Part shown: positions 1-7,860 of the stretch, piece after piece
How positions within the stretch are numbered: the first letter of the stretch is position 1
Layout: every line of letters starts with the position of its first letter
NCBI GenBank assembly: GCA_002482415.1
Contig: DLFY01000275.1
Span: 1-8,559 of the forward strand
DNA: 8,559 bases
Source of the DNA: Phycisphaerales bacterium UBA7708
GTDB taxonomy: Bacteria; Planctomycetota; Phycisphaerae; Sedimentisphaerales; Anaerohalosphaeraceae
Direction: 5' to 3'
Made by a program: the position numbers and the translations under genes
The notes under the pieces: generated by a model
The model's database searches: none
Told to the model about the DNA's origin: nothing
What the model saw: only the letters and a program-made list of their open reading frames with translations

Positions 1-25
1 GCCTAAAAAGTGCGAAAGTTTACCA

Positions 26-796
26 TTATACTGTTGCCTTGATTTCCAATCTTCGTCCGGGCGAGATGAACGCCTGAAGTTTTTCTCGTACAACAGTGGG
101 GTTTTCGCCCTTGCTGATGGTGCAGATGCCTTCGACGATCATTTCCATGGCCAGCGTTTCTGCTTTGGAGTAGATGCCCAGTTTTCCAGCCATTGGGGTA
201 AAGATCAGATTAGACAGGATTGCGCCATAGAACGTGGTGATGAGGGCGACAGCCATGCCGGCCCCAATGGAATCCGGGGAGCTCATATTGCGCAGCATCT
301 GGACCAGACCGATGAGTGTTCCAATCATACCGAAAGCGGGTGCGGATGCGGACATAAACTCGAGAATCTTTTTTCCCTGGGCATGGCGTTCCTGCAGGTA
401 TTGAATCTCAAGCTCGAGCATATCGCGAATGTTGTTTTCGTCCTGTCCGTCCACCAGCATCTGGAGCGCTTTGGCCATGAATGTATTATCCACCTTGCGA
501 ATCTGCTCTTCGAGGGCCAGGGCGCCTTCCCGTCGGCTGATGGCTGCAAAATTGACCATTTGCTGGATGATATCGGAGGGCCTGGGCACTTTGATCAGGA
601 ACGTTTTTTTGATGACTGAAAAAATACTGAGAAACTGAGGCAGCGAAAAATGAATAATCACTGAACACAGCATTCCTCCGATGACAATCAATGCCGAAGG
701 CAAATCCCAGAAGACCACCAGGCTGCATCCCATCAGGATGGACCATGCAATCAGCCCGAGGCCGACGACTAAACCAACGATTGTTCCGATATCCAT
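26..796 (-). CDS. motA: Flagellar motor stator protein MotA (PomA-like)
   Basis: This is the ion-channel subunit of the flagellar stator in the inner membrane. It pairs with MotB to push on FliG. The 256-residue length fits the family. Membrane segments lie near residues 5-22, 33-51, 150-168 and 181-200. The cytoplasmic loop keeps the SRREGALALEE stretch (87-97), whose Arg and Glu match the FliG-contacting charges known in MotA. Pro153 at the head of segment 3 and Pro201 after segment 4 are the conserved prolines. Thr160 (GMIGT) and Thr187-Thr188 (ALITTFYG) match threonines known from sodium-type PomA, where proton-type MotA often has Ala, so sodium drive is inferred. The ATG at 796 lies behind a GGGGAGA purine run. 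It follows the motE-like gene by 25 bases. The stop is 25 bases from the window edge, and motB probably follows outside. Confidence 0.95.
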   Translation of the reverse strand: MDIGTIVGLVVGLGLIAWSILMGCSLVVFWDLPSALIVIGGMLCSVIIHFSLPQFLSIFSVIKKTFLIKVPRPSDIIQQMVNFAAISRREGALALEEQIRKVDNTFMAKALQMLVDGQDENNIRDMLELEIQYLQERHAQGKKILEFMSASAPAFGMIGTLIGLVQMLRNMSSPDSIGAGMAVALITTFYGAILSNLIFTPMAGKLGIYSKAETLAMEMIVEGICTISKGENPTVVREKLQAFISPGRRLEIKATV

Positions 797-821
797 ACCT
801 TTGTTATCTCCCCGCGTCCGC

Positions 822-1508
822 TTATTTTTGTTCGCGAATGCGTTTTAACTGCAGACTCAGTGCCGCGGCAACTTCCGGGGCATTGGTTCCGACTTCGCCG
901 AGCAATTTGCCGGCGCTGCGTTCATTCATATAATACAGGATTTTAACGGCGTCGGGCATCTGGTTATTGGTGACCATGGTGGCCAGAATCTTACCCGCCT
1001 GGGCCGGGTCCATTTTGTCATAGGTGCCGGCGATGCGCTGGAAATTGGTTCGTTCGATGGTTTCGATTTCCACGACGCTGTTCTGGATCGCTTTTTCCTT
1101 GTCTTTGAGGGAAATCAGGGTCAGATTCAGCTTTTCCTGGAGCTGGTTGAGCTGCTCGATTTCCTCCTGCAGGGTCTGCCGTGTGATTTCAATCTGCTGT
1201 TTTTCCTGTTCAAGGGTTTTCTGCTTGTCGTTGTATTCCTGCATTTTCTGGCGGATGTCGAAAATCAGGTTCTTCAATTGCGTTTCGGACATCCCCAGGT
1301 CATCGGCGGTCTGTGAGCGGGCCATCAGGCTTTCGAGGATGCTGTTTTCAGAGGAATTGCCAGAGGGCTGGCCGGATGTATTGTTTTGAGCGGCGGCCTG
1401 ATCGGCGGGGACCGGCCGTGACTTTTTGAGCCAGAAACTGACTCCAAAGGCCGATCCGAAACTCAGCAGGCCCGCTGCCAGCAGTAAGATAATGTGTATT
1501 TTTTTCAT
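822..1508 (-). CDS. motE: MotE-like flagellar stator-associated protein
   Basis: This 228-residue protein has a short N-terminal membrane anchor or signal (about 5-27). A Gln/Ser/Asn-rich linker (about 33-60) follows, then a long Glu/Lys/Gln-rich coiled coil (about 75-145). The C-terminal helical domain (about 158-228) contains YDKMDPAQAGKIL and resembles the MgtE intracellular N-domain. That layout is the COG3334 family, called MotE (chaperone of MotC) in rhizobia and YlxF in Bacillus, where it also sits just after fliJ. It is likely periplasmic, helping stator or motor assembly. The role is inferred from the family and from the position between fliJ and motA. The ATG at 1508 has GGGAGA about 9 bases upstream. 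Family assignment is firmer than function. Confidence 0.8.
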   Translation of the reverse strand: MKKIHIILLLAAGLLSFGSAFGVSFWLKKSRPVPADQAAAQNNTSGQPSGNSSENSILESLMARSQTADDLGMSETQLKNLIFDIRQKMQEYNDKQKTLEQEKQQIEITRQTLQEEIEQLNQLQEKLNLTLISLKDKEKAIQNSVVEIETIERTNFQRIAGTYDKMDPAQAGKILATMVTNNQMPDAVKILYYMNERSAGKLLGEVGTNAPEVAAALSLQLKRIREQK

Positions 1509-1528
1509 ATCTGTTGATCTCCCAACGA

Positions 1529-2071
1529 TTAACGAGACATCTGCACAGCGAGGCGTTCGGCTGGAGTTTTCCGGGCGTCGTTGCTGTGTGAATGAACGGC
1601 TCCGGAGTCTGCTTCATTCCGGCCGGACAGGAGCAGCGTCCTGGCATAACTGATGCAGCCCGCCTCATCGGTCATCCTTTGTTCCTGACGATTTTGTTCT
1701 TTGCGATATTCTTCCTCGGCCCTGGCACGCAGTTTTTCGAGGCTTTTTCGTTCTTTGCGAATCACCAGGAGCTGGTTTATTTTTTCTCTTCGCTGCTGTT
1801 CCAGGGATGCCAGTTTGTCGGATAATGCTTTCATTCGCGTATCCAGAACGTGGGCAAACTGCAGGAACATCTGCTGTTTTTCCAGTCGCTGGTTGTCGGC
1901 CAGCGTTCGCATTTCGGCCAGACGTCCGCGAATCTGGGCCTTGAGCATCAGGATTTGGGCTCGTACGGTTGCGGCCTGTTCACTCAGCGCGGCCAGTTCG
2001 GCCCGCAGCATTTCGTGCTGTCGCACTTTCAGGTCCAGCAGTCGCTGGAGTCGCCATACAAATCGTTTCAT
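1529..2071 (-). CDS. fliJ: Flagellar export protein FliJ
   Basis: FliJ is the small coiled-coil stalk of the flagellar type III export ATPase. It sits in the centre of the FliI hexamer and links it to the FlhA gate. The 180 residues begin MKRFVWRLQRLLDLK, the typical FliJ start (F-x-L-Q-x-L-L-D-x-K). Charged heptad-rich helix then runs to about residue 135. The C-terminal 40 or so residues are less structured and somewhat longer than in enteric FliJ (about 147 residues). A strong Shine-Dalgarno AGGAGA (2078-2083 on the plus strand as TCTCCT) precedes the ATG. It lies directly downstream of fliI, its functional partner, with a 21-base gap. Sequence conservation in this family is poor, so the call rests on the N-terminus, the coiled coil and the position. 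Confidence 0.9.
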   Translation of the reverse strand: MKRFVWRLQRLLDLKVRQHEMLRAELAALSEQAATVRAQILMLKAQIRGRLAEMRTLADNQRLEKQQMFLQFAHVLDTRMKALSDKLASLEQQRREKINQLLVIRKERKSLEKLRARAEEEYRKEQNRQEQRMTDEAGCISYARTLLLSGRNEADSGAVHSHSNDARKTPAERLAVQMSR

Positions 2072-2092
2072 GCGGATTCTCCTGTTCTCATC

Positions 2093-3487
2093 TTAGGACA
2101 TCCTGCCGGTTGCGGCCGGTTTGATTGTTTTGATAACCGGTTCACTGAGCATCTGCTCCCAGGCCGCGGCAATGGCTCGCAGACGCTCGACGGTCTGGTC
2201 AAAGGGGCTTCGCTGGCGAATCGGCTGCACCAGAAACTGGTGTATCCGGTCGATCAGGGTCACGGCGCCGTCAATTCTGCGGTTGCTGCCGGGAGCAAAG
2301 GCCCCGATGCTGATGAGGTCTTCGGCATCCATGTAGGTGGCGTAGATTTCACGAAGTTTCTGAGCGGCCTGACGGTGTTCCGGGGAGACCACGGTATTCA
2401 TCAATCGACTGACGCTCTGGAGGATATCGATGGCCGGGTAGTGGCCGCGGTCGGCGAGTTTCCGGGTCAGGACGATATGGCCGTCCAGCAGAGAACGTGC
2501 ACTGTCGGCAACGGGGTCGTTCATATCATCGCCTTCGGCCAGTACCGTCAGGATGCCGGTGATGCTGCCGCGTTCACCGCAGCCGAGGCGTTCGATCAGT
2601 TTGGGCAGCAGGGCGAATACGCTGGGGTAGTATCCTTTGGTCGCCGGGGGTTCTCCCGCGGCAAGGCCGATTTCGCGCTGAGCCTGTGCAAACCGTGTCA
2701 GGGAATCCATCATAAACAACACATCTTTGCCCTGTTCGCGGAAATACTCCGCGATGGTGGCGGCGACAAATCCCGCCTTGACGCGCTGAATGGCTGCCGA
2801 GTCCGAGGTGGCCACGATGACCACGCTGCGGGACAGGCCTTCGGGGCCGAGGTCTTTTTCGAGATATTCACGGACTTCTCTGCCGCGCTCGCCGACCAGG
2901 GCCACGACGTTGACATGGGCGGCGCTGCTGTTGGCGATTTCACCGAGGAGGACGCTTTTGCCGACGCCGCTGCCGGCAAAGACTCCCATGCGCTGTCCCT
3001 TGCCGCAGGTGAGAATGCCGTCGATGGAGCGGATGCCCATCGACAGGGGGGTGGTAATCATCTCGCGCTGCAGCGGGGCGGGACTGGTGTTATGAATCGC
3101 ACGGAGCTGGCCGAGGAGCGGGCCTTTGCCGTCAATCGGTTCACCCAGGCCGTTGAGGACCCGGCCCATCAACTGCGGCCCGACGCAGACCATACGGGGT
3201 TTGTCAGTGGCACTGACCATGTCGCCGGGCCGGATGCCTTCGATGGAATCCAGCGGCAGCAGGACCAGGTTGCCTTTGCGGAAGGCCACGACTTCAGCTT
3301 CGACCACGGCACCGCCCTGAAGGTGTATCCGGCAGAGCTGACCAAGGCCCACGGATGGGCCGCTGCTTTCGACAGTCAGCCCTGAAACGTGGGTCACAGC
3401 ACCCTTGCGGGCGCCGACGGGGGCCTGTCGAACCGCCTGCATTAACGGTTCAAAATCCACAAACGATTGTTTTCTGTTTTCAGTCAT
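2093..3487 (-). CDS. fliI: Flagellum-specific ATP synthase FliI (export ATPase)
   Basis: FliI is the cytoplasmic ATPase that unfolds and feeds rod, hook and filament subunits into the export gate, related to the F1 beta subunit. The 464 residues match the family length. Residues 1-100 form the beta-barrel-like N domain. Walker A is GSGVGKS at 172-178, the catalytic-glutamate region is ERGREV at 200-205, and Walker B is VLFMMD at 256-261 followed by SLTRFAQAQRE. GEPPATKGYYPSVF (278-291) is the signature stretch of type III export ATPases. No catalytic residue is missing. The ATG at 3487 lies three bases after the fliH stop with no clear Shine-Dalgarno, so translational coupling to fliH is likely. 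A long open frame on the opposite strand is a shadow of this gene. Confidence 0.98.
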   Translation of the reverse strand: MTENRKQSFVDFEPLMQAVRQAPVGARKGAVTHVSGLTVESSGPSVGLGQLCRIHLQGGAVVEAEVVAFRKGNLVLLPLDSIEGIRPGDMVSATDKPRMVCVGPQLMGRVLNGLGEPIDGKGPLLGQLRAIHNTSPAPLQREMITTPLSMGIRSIDGILTCGKGQRMGVFAGSGVGKSVLLGEIANSSAAHVNVVALVGERGREVREYLEKDLGPEGLSRSVVIVATSDSAAIQRVKAGFVAATIAEYFREQGKDVLFMMDSLTRFAQAQREIGLAAGEPPATKGYYPSVFALLPKLIERLGCGERGSITGILTVLAEGDDMNDPVADSARSLLDGHIVLTRKLADRGHYPAIDILQSVSRLMNTVVSPEHRQAAQKLREIYATYMDAEDLISIGAFAPGSNRRIDGAVTLIDRIHQFLVQPIRQRSPFDQTVERLRAIAAAWEQMLSEPVIKTIKPAATGRMS

Positions 3488-3490
3488 TGT

Positions 3491-4039
3491 TTATGATACA
3501 TTATGCAGCGCCGTTTCAATTTGGCGCAAATGTTCCTGTATGGTGCATTCCATGGTTCCGTCGGCGGTTTCCACCACGCATTCGGCACGCCCCACAGACC
3601 AGTCCGGGCTTAGTTTTACATCCTGTCCGATCAGAAGCTGACCGTTTTTGATCAGTTCCTCACAGGCTTTCAGGTCGTCCGGGTTGAGCCGGATTTCGAG
3701 CACCGGGCCGGAGGCGTTCTGCTGGATGGCCTGGGTCAGAATCTTGCCAATTTCGTACTGACCCTTTTCAATGTCGCGGGCCAGGATTCGGGAGGCAATC
3801 TGAATCGACAAGTGAATCAACTGCTCCCGGTGCGACACAAACAGGCTGCGTCCATGGGCCTCCACAGTCTGGACGGCCTGCTGGAGGGCCTGACCAAGCG
3901 ATTCCAGCCTGCTTTTCAATGCGGCCGTTTCTTTGGCTGCAGCCGCGGCCGCTGCCTTGTCCGGTGCCGCGGCGCCGGCTTCCAGGATACGGACAGCACC
4001 GATGGCTGAATCGAGCTGAACACAGACCATCCCGGCCAT
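3491..4039 (-). CDS. fliH: Flagellar assembly protein FliH
   Basis: FliH is the peripheral stator of the export ATPase. It binds FliI and anchors it to the C ring. The protein is 182 residues, shorter than enteric FliH (about 230). Residues 20-36 are an alanine-rich stretch with seven consecutive Ala at 29-35. A helix (about 37-100) follows, then the C-terminal FliH/V-ATPase-E-like domain. That domain holds a hydrophobic, charged region around IASRILARDIEKG and the typical L-N-P-D-D-L and D-x-x-L-x-x-G-x-x-x-V-E pattern (about 117-160). The gene starts two bases after the fliG stop, and the fliG tail encoding poly-Glu supplies a purine-rich ribosome site. The missing N-terminal length is probably a lineage trait, since the start is fixed by the tight junction. 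Confidence 0.93.
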   Translation of the reverse strand: MAGMVCVQLDSAIGAVRILEAGAAAPDKAAAAAAAKETAALKSRLESLGQALQQAVQTVEAHGRSLFVSHREQLIHLSIQIASRILARDIEKGQYEIGKILTQAIQQNASGPVLEIRLNPDDLKACEELIKNGQLLIGQDVKLSPDWSVGRAECVVETADGTMECTIQEHLRQIETALHNVS

Positions 4040-4041
4040 GA

Positions 4042-5055
4042 CTACTCTTCCTCTTCAATAAACAGCAGTTCTCCGGCTTCATTGGCTTCCCGCAGCGGTT
4101 TAGCCACTTCTTCACGTGCGGTCTGCACATCTTTTTTTCGTGGTTCTCCAATCAGCGACAGTTCATCGTCAATCATCTGCGACAGACGCTCTGAAATATT
4201 GGAGCGGATTTTTTGTGTGATGGCCTGCTCAGCGCCGAACAGGGCTTTGGCCAGTACCCCAGCCTCCACTTTCCGCAGGAGGCCCTGCAGACATTTATCA
4301 TCGATTTTAACGATATCTTCCCAGGTGACCATCAGGGCCTTGACGGTGTTAGCGGTATTTTCATCACGATTGCGAATTTGTCCCAGCAGGCTGTCGCGGC
4401 GATCCTTCTGCAGTCCGCTCAATACGAGGGCCACTCTGCGAAGTGTTTCCTTGCCGGCATTTTCCTTAACGACCGGCGCCTGCTGTTCGGAGTTCATTTC
4501 CATGAGCCGATTGCATACAATTTCACCGATGCGCCGCAGGGTTTTAATCGATACATCCTGCGGAACGGTCATTCGCCAGATGACCTGAGTACTCAATTTC
4601 TCGTCCAGCTTGGCCAGAACGTCGGTACTGAGTTTGGGAGGAAGGGCCGACAGGACCAGAGCGATGGCCTGGGCGGGTTCGGTGCCCACGGCGGCGGCAA
4701 TCTGCTCGGCGGGGGCGTTGGAAATATAAATAAAGGGATCTTTTTCACGCACTGCCTTTTCAAGACGAGACTGGATGTCGGATGCTTTTTCTTTTCCCGA
4801 ACTGTTTTGCAGAAGGCCGCTGACAAAACTTTTGACATGCAGTGAACCGCTTCCGCGATTTTGCAGTTCGGTGCAGAAGGTCCGGCTGATCATGGTGGCC
4901 TGCTCGGAGCCGCTGAGTCCCTTGGCATCCAACTGGGCCAATTCCATGGCGATTTTCTGCACCACCTCGGCCGGCTGCCCTTTGAGCAGTTCGGTTGCGG
5001 TCGCCGGGTCCAGCGTCGTCAGCAGCAGTGCGGCTTTTTGAATTCCCGTAAGCAT
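4042..5055 (-). CDS. fliG: Flagellar motor switch protein FliG
   Basis: FliG is the C-ring protein that binds the FliF tail and receives torque from MotA. The 337 residues match the family. The N domain (1-100, opening GIQKAALLLTTLDP) is typical. The middle domain (about 110-185) has EPAQAIALVLSAL at 126-138 where most FliG have EHPQ-x-IALIL. The C domain (from about 200) has MVTWEDI (242-248) in place of the usual MFxFEDI. Torque-helix charges are largely kept: Arg290, Asp296, Asp297 and Arg306. The Lys of the common ALKG turn is Phe273 (ALFG). The ATG at 5055 is six bases after the fliF stop, with GAGGA about 12 bases upstream inside fliF. The protein ends in four glutamates. The identification is secure, but the motif changes are unusual. 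Confidence 0.96.
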   Translation of the reverse strand: MLTGIQKAALLLTTLDPATATELLKGQPAEVVQKIAMELAQLDAKGLSGSEQATMISRTFCTELQNRGSGSLHVKSFVSGLLQNSSGKEKASDIQSRLEKAVREKDPFIYISNAPAEQIAAAVGTEPAQAIALVLSALPPKLSTDVLAKLDEKLSTQVIWRMTVPQDVSIKTLRRIGEIVCNRLMEMNSEQQAPVVKENAGKETLRRVALVLSGLQKDRRDSLLGQIRNRDENTANTVKALMVTWEDIVKIDDKCLQGLLRKVEAGVLAKALFGAEQAITQKIRSNISERLSQMIDDELSLIGEPRKKDVQTAREEVAKPLREANEAGELLFIEEEE

Positions 5056-5061
5056 GGCTGT

Positions 5062-6618
5062 TTAGCGATCCTCAGCAACCCAGTTGGCAAACAATTGACG
5101 GACCTGTTCGGGATTCTGGCGCAGTTGTGCGGCGATATGCTGACGGATGGCATTGGCTGCGTCGGCGCCGCTGCCGGCGGTCAGCAGTCCGGCAGCGCCG
5201 GCTCCCAGTGCATTTGCGGATTGCTGGGCGGATGCTGCTGCGGCTTTCTTGCCGGCGCTGGTGAAGATTTTTAATGCCAGCAGGGCACACAGGGCCAGGA
5301 CGCCCATGGATGACTGCCTGGCAATCTCGATATAGCGGTCCCATTTATCAAATCCCGTCGCATCATTGATTTCAGTGACCATGGGTCGATTAAAGGCAAC
5401 GTGCCGCACGGTGAGGTTTTCTTCTTTTAACAGCTCGGGACCGATTGCCGTTCGGACAATGGCTTTGATGTCATCTACAGACAGCAGCAGGGCGCTTTCG
5501 GCTGCAGCGGCGGTCTGAGTCTGCTGGGCTGTGTTCTGATCCTCATCGGTTTTGGATGCCGGGGGCTGGGGTTTGGACAAATCGGCGATAATCGATACCG
5601 ACCAGCTTGTGATTTTGCCGGGGGAGCTTTGTCGTGTGGTGACGGTCTGGGGAACTTTGTATTTGCTCTGGGTGGAGCCGGTTTTTTCTGTTGCACCCGA
5701 ATTGGCGTTACTGCCGTCGGGAGACGGCGATGCCTGCTGAATATTGGAGGATTCGTCCACGGTTTCTTCTTCGGGAATTCCTTTTTCGTACATGGTTTTG
5801 ACTTCCGATTCACTGGTCAGGTCCACCATGGCGCTGGCCAGAACGGTGGCTTTGCCCGGCCCGAGAATCAAATCCAGAGAACGCATCAGCCGTTCGGTCA
5901 TCTGCTGTTCGACAGCAGATTTGTAATCCTTGTAGGTATTTGCACCCGCAGCGACGGTATCGGCTTGTGTGGTACCGGTCAATAAATTGCCCTGGCTGTC
6001 GGCAATGGTGACATTTTCAGGCTTGAGGCTTTCGACCGCTCCGGAGACCAGGTTGGTAATGGCGGCTGCGGAGGCCTGACTCAGTCGCCAGCCGGGTCGA
6101 AGCTTGAGCATGACCGAAGCGCTGGCCTTTTGTCCATCGCCGGTGAACATGGTCTGTTCCGGCCGGACGATATGGACGCGGGCGTATTCCACCCCGTCAA
6201 AGAACTGGATTGTCTTGGCCAGTTCGCCCTGCAGGGCGCGATTGTAATTGAGTTTCTGGACCAGGGGGCTGACGCCGAGTTTTTCATTGTCGAATATTTC
6301 ATATCCCGGCTCGCCGTCTTTGGGGCCGAGACCCTCTTTGGCCAGCATGGCGCGGACTTCATAGACTTTTTCAGAGGGGATGTAAATGCTTGAACCGCCG
6401 GCCCCCATCTTGCATTCGATATTTTGTCCCTGGATTTTATCGGCGATGACTCCGGCCTGTTCGGCGCTGAGGTTGCCGTACAGCAGACGCATCTCGGGAC
6501 GTGTTGCCCACTTGGTCAACAGGCCGCCTGTGATAACACAGGCCATGATTGCCGCCGCGAGCACTGCCCGCTGCACCAATCCAATTCGCTGCCAGACTGC
6601 GTTGATTTTGTCGAACAA
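5062..6618 (-). CDS. fliF: Flagellar MS-ring protein FliF
   Basis: FliF forms the inner-membrane MS ring on which the rotor and export gate are built. The 518-residue protein has a first membrane helix at about 16-36. The periplasmic ring-building motifs come next, with LLYGNLSAEQAG (45-56) and the KLNYNRALQGELAKTI region (122-137). The D/P/S/T-rich flexible section (about 285-370) is characteristic. A second membrane helix lies at about 437-453. The cytoplasmic tail ends in an amphipathic helix (about 500-518, PEQVRQLFANWVAEDR) of the type that binds the FliG N domain. The start is TTG: a stop codon lies two codons upstream in frame and the next Met is inside the first membrane helix. GGCGGA sits seven bases before the TTG. 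It lies between fliE and fliG, the standard order. Confidence 0.96.
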   Translation of the reverse strand: MFDKINAVWQRIGLVQRAVLAAAIMACVITGGLLTKWATRPEMRLLYGNLSAEQAGVIADKIQGQNIECKMGAGGSSIYIPSEKVYEVRAMLAKEGLGPKDGEPGYEIFDNEKLGVSPLVQKLNYNRALQGELAKTIQFFDGVEYARVHIVRPEQTMFTGDGQKASASVMLKLRPGWRLSQASAAAITNLVSGAVESLKPENVTIADSQGNLLTGTTQADTVAAGANTYKDYKSAVEQQMTERLMRSLDLILGPGKATVLASAMVDLTSESEVKTMYEKGIPEEETVDESSNIQQASPSPDGSNANSGATEKTGSTQSKYKVPQTVTTRQSSPGKITSWSVSIIADLSKPQPPASKTDEDQNTAQQTQTAAAAESALLLSVDDIKAIVRTAIGPELLKEENLTVRHVAFNRPMVTEINDATGFDKWDRYIEIARQSSMGVLALCALLALKIFTSAGKKAAAASAQQSANALGAGAAGLLTAGSGADAANAIRQHIAAQLRQNPEQVRQLFANWVAEDR

Positions 6619-6631
6619 AGGTTATTCCGCC
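6619..6631 (-). promoter_or_regulatory. Ribosome binding site deciding the fliF TTG start
   Basis: The minus strand reads GGCGGA, then seven bases, then TTG. The in-frame TAA just upstream (6624-6622) excludes any earlier start, and the next ATG would delete most of the first membrane helix. A non-AUG start may keep fliF translation moderate. Confidence 0.55.
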
Positions 6632-6654
6632 GAAAATATAAGAACGAGACTGTT

Positions 6655-6963
6655 TTAGACCTGCATTCGCATGGTTTCTTTATAGGCTTCGACCAGCTTG
6701 TTGCGAACGCCCACCAGAAGCTTGAAGCTCATATCCGCCTTGGCCATCGAGGCGACGACGGTGTTGATGTCCTGCTGTTTGCCGCTGAGCAGGTCCACGA
6801 TCGACTGGTTGGATTCGGTCTGGTCCTGGTTGACCTGTCGAAAGGAATTGAGCAGGGCGTCCCCGAACTTGGTCTGCTCGGCGCCTTCCTGCCGAATGCC
6901 CGGCTGCGAAAGGGGTCCCTGGATAGCCGGGGACTGCAGGTTGGGATTAAATTGTATTGACAT
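6655..6963 (-). CDS. fliE: Flagellar hook-basal body protein FliE
   Basis: FliE is the adaptor between the MS ring and the proximal rod, and the first substrate of the export apparatus. The 102-residue length fits the family (about 104). The N-terminal third is Gln/Pro-rich and flexible. The C-terminal half carries the conserved helical region, with N-Q-S-I-V-D-L-L at 52-59, D-I-N-T-V-V-A-S-M-A-K-A-D and F-K-L-L-V-G-V-R-N-K-L-V-E-A-Y, ending in MRMQV. The Shine-Dalgarno AGGA (plus-strand TCCT 6972-6975) lies eight bases before the ATG and overlaps the flgC stop codon, implying coupled translation. No abnormality is seen. Confidence 0.96.
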   Translation of the reverse strand: MSIQFNPNLQSPAIQGPLSQPGIRQEGAEQTKFGDALLNSFRQVNQDQTESNQSIVDLLSGKQQDINTVVASMAKADMSFKLLVGVRNKLVEAYKETMRMQV

Positions 6964-6974
6964 AGAGATAGTCC

Positions 6975-7388
6975 TTAACGAAGGAGTTCAAGACTGGTTT
7001 CCATCATTTTCTGATACCGTTTCAGAATCGCGGCATTGGCCTGGTAAGCTTTGCTGGCGACATTGAGGTCGATCATTTCTCTGGGCCAGCTTACATTGGG
7101 CATGGCGACATAGCCGTTTTCATCGGCCTGTGGATGTCCAGGGTCCAAAATATACTGAAAATCGCTCGGGTCCTGTTTTAATTCCCCCGCCTCGACTCCG
7201 CTGACTCCGTCTTTGCTTTCTTCGGCTTTAAATTCCAGCATGAGCCTCCGGTAGGGCTGTCCATTGCCGGTGTCGGTGGTCTGCATATTGGCTATGTTGG
7301 ACCCAATGACTTCCAATTTGCGGTTGGTGGCTTTCATGCCGGATACCGCAATATTAATGGTGTCAAACATACTGCTTTCTATTTTCAT
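6975..7388 (-). CDS. flgC: Flagellar basal-body rod protein FlgC
   Basis: FlgC is a proximal rod subunit, exported through the flagellar apparatus and polymerised on FliE/FlgB in the periplasm. The 137 residues contain the rod-protein N motif FDTINIAVSGMKA (8-20) and SNIAN (29-33). The C-terminal motif is NVASKAYQANAAILKRYQ (112-129), which packs against the N-terminal helix. Two starts are possible: ATG 7388 (MKIESSMFDT) and ATG 7370 (MFDT, closer to the typical FlgC start). I chose 7388 because AAAGGA lies nine bases upstream of it, while 7370 has only a weak purine run. It follows flgB by 52 bases and precedes fliE by 11. Confidence 0.95.
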   Translation of the reverse strand: MKIESSMFDTINIAVSGMKATNRKLEVIGSNIANMQTTDTGNGQPYRRLMLEFKAEESKDGVSGVEAGELKQDPSDFQYILDPGHPQADENGYVAMPNVSWPREMIDLNVASKAYQANAAILKRYQKMMETSLELLR

Positions 7389-7397
7389 GGGTCGGAA

Positions 7398-7403
7398 TCC
7401 TTT
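7398..7403 (-). promoter_or_regulatory. Ribosome binding site favouring the longer flgC start
   Basis: The minus strand reads AAAGGA nine bases before ATG 7388. The internal ATG at 7370 lacks a comparable site, so the six extra N-terminal residues are probably translated. Confidence 0.5.
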
Positions 7404-7440
7404 CCGATGACTTATTCACAAAGGCTTATGATACAAGAAC

Positions 7441-7803
7441 TTAATATTGCAGCTTGATCGCCGAATCCATCTGCTGATATTTCTTTTTCAGCAGCGACAT
7501 ATAAGCCCGATGCCGCAGGGAATTCTCAACCATCTTTCCCAATTCGGAATCCAGTGAAACATCGGAACCGTGTTCGTTAATTGCGGTATTACGGGTTTGG
7601 TAAAATTCCATTTCTAATTTGTCTGGATTTATATCTTTGCCTTTGTCCATTACCTTCTTGAGTTCCATCTCAAAATTGACATCAATCCGCCGATAACCGT
7701 CGGTGTTCATATTGGCCACATTGCTGGCAATGGCCTGCTGGCGGAGTCCCTCGGCCTGCATGGCTGATTCGAGCAGATTGATTACTGTATTGTCTTGAAT
7801 CAT
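7441..7803 (-). CDS. flgB: Flagellar basal-body rod protein FlgB
   Basis: FlgB is the first proximal rod protein and the first gene of the cluster. With the start at 7803 it is 120 residues and opens MIQDNTVINLLESAM. That is followed by the rod motif RQQAIASNVANMNTDGYRR (21-39) and a C-terminal helix ending QQMDSAIKLQY. The reading frame stays open up to an ATG at 7905, but I reject that longer form. Its extra 34 residues match nothing in FlgB, and the sigma-54 promoter at 7861-7876 lies inside them. Two AGGA-type sites (plus-strand TCCT at 7809-7812 and 7814-7817) precede ATG 7803. Predicted transcription starts near 7850, giving a leader of about 47 bases. Confidence 0.95.
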   Translation of the reverse strand: MIQDNTVINLLESAMQAEGLRQQAIASNVANMNTDGYRRIDVNFEMELKKVMDKGKDINPDKLEMEFYQTRNTAINEHGSDVSLDSELGKMVENSLRHRAYMSLLKKKYQQMDSAIKLQY

Positions 7804-7860
7804 AATTTTCCTGTCCTGCAAACTGTTCCAAATTGACACACTATCAGTTGCTCTTAATTG

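Noticed and set aside
1..28. An ATG at 26-24 overlapping the motA stop (TAATG), as a motB start
   Set aside because: The frame ends after seven codons at a TAG, so it cannot be motB. The next gene must start outside the window.
1850..3385. A 511-codon open frame on the plus strand opposite fliI and fliJ
   Set aside because: It is antisense to two well-supported genes, matches no family I know, is rich in His, Gly, Asp and Gln as expected from reverse-complement codon bias, and starts inside fliJ. It is a shadow frame.
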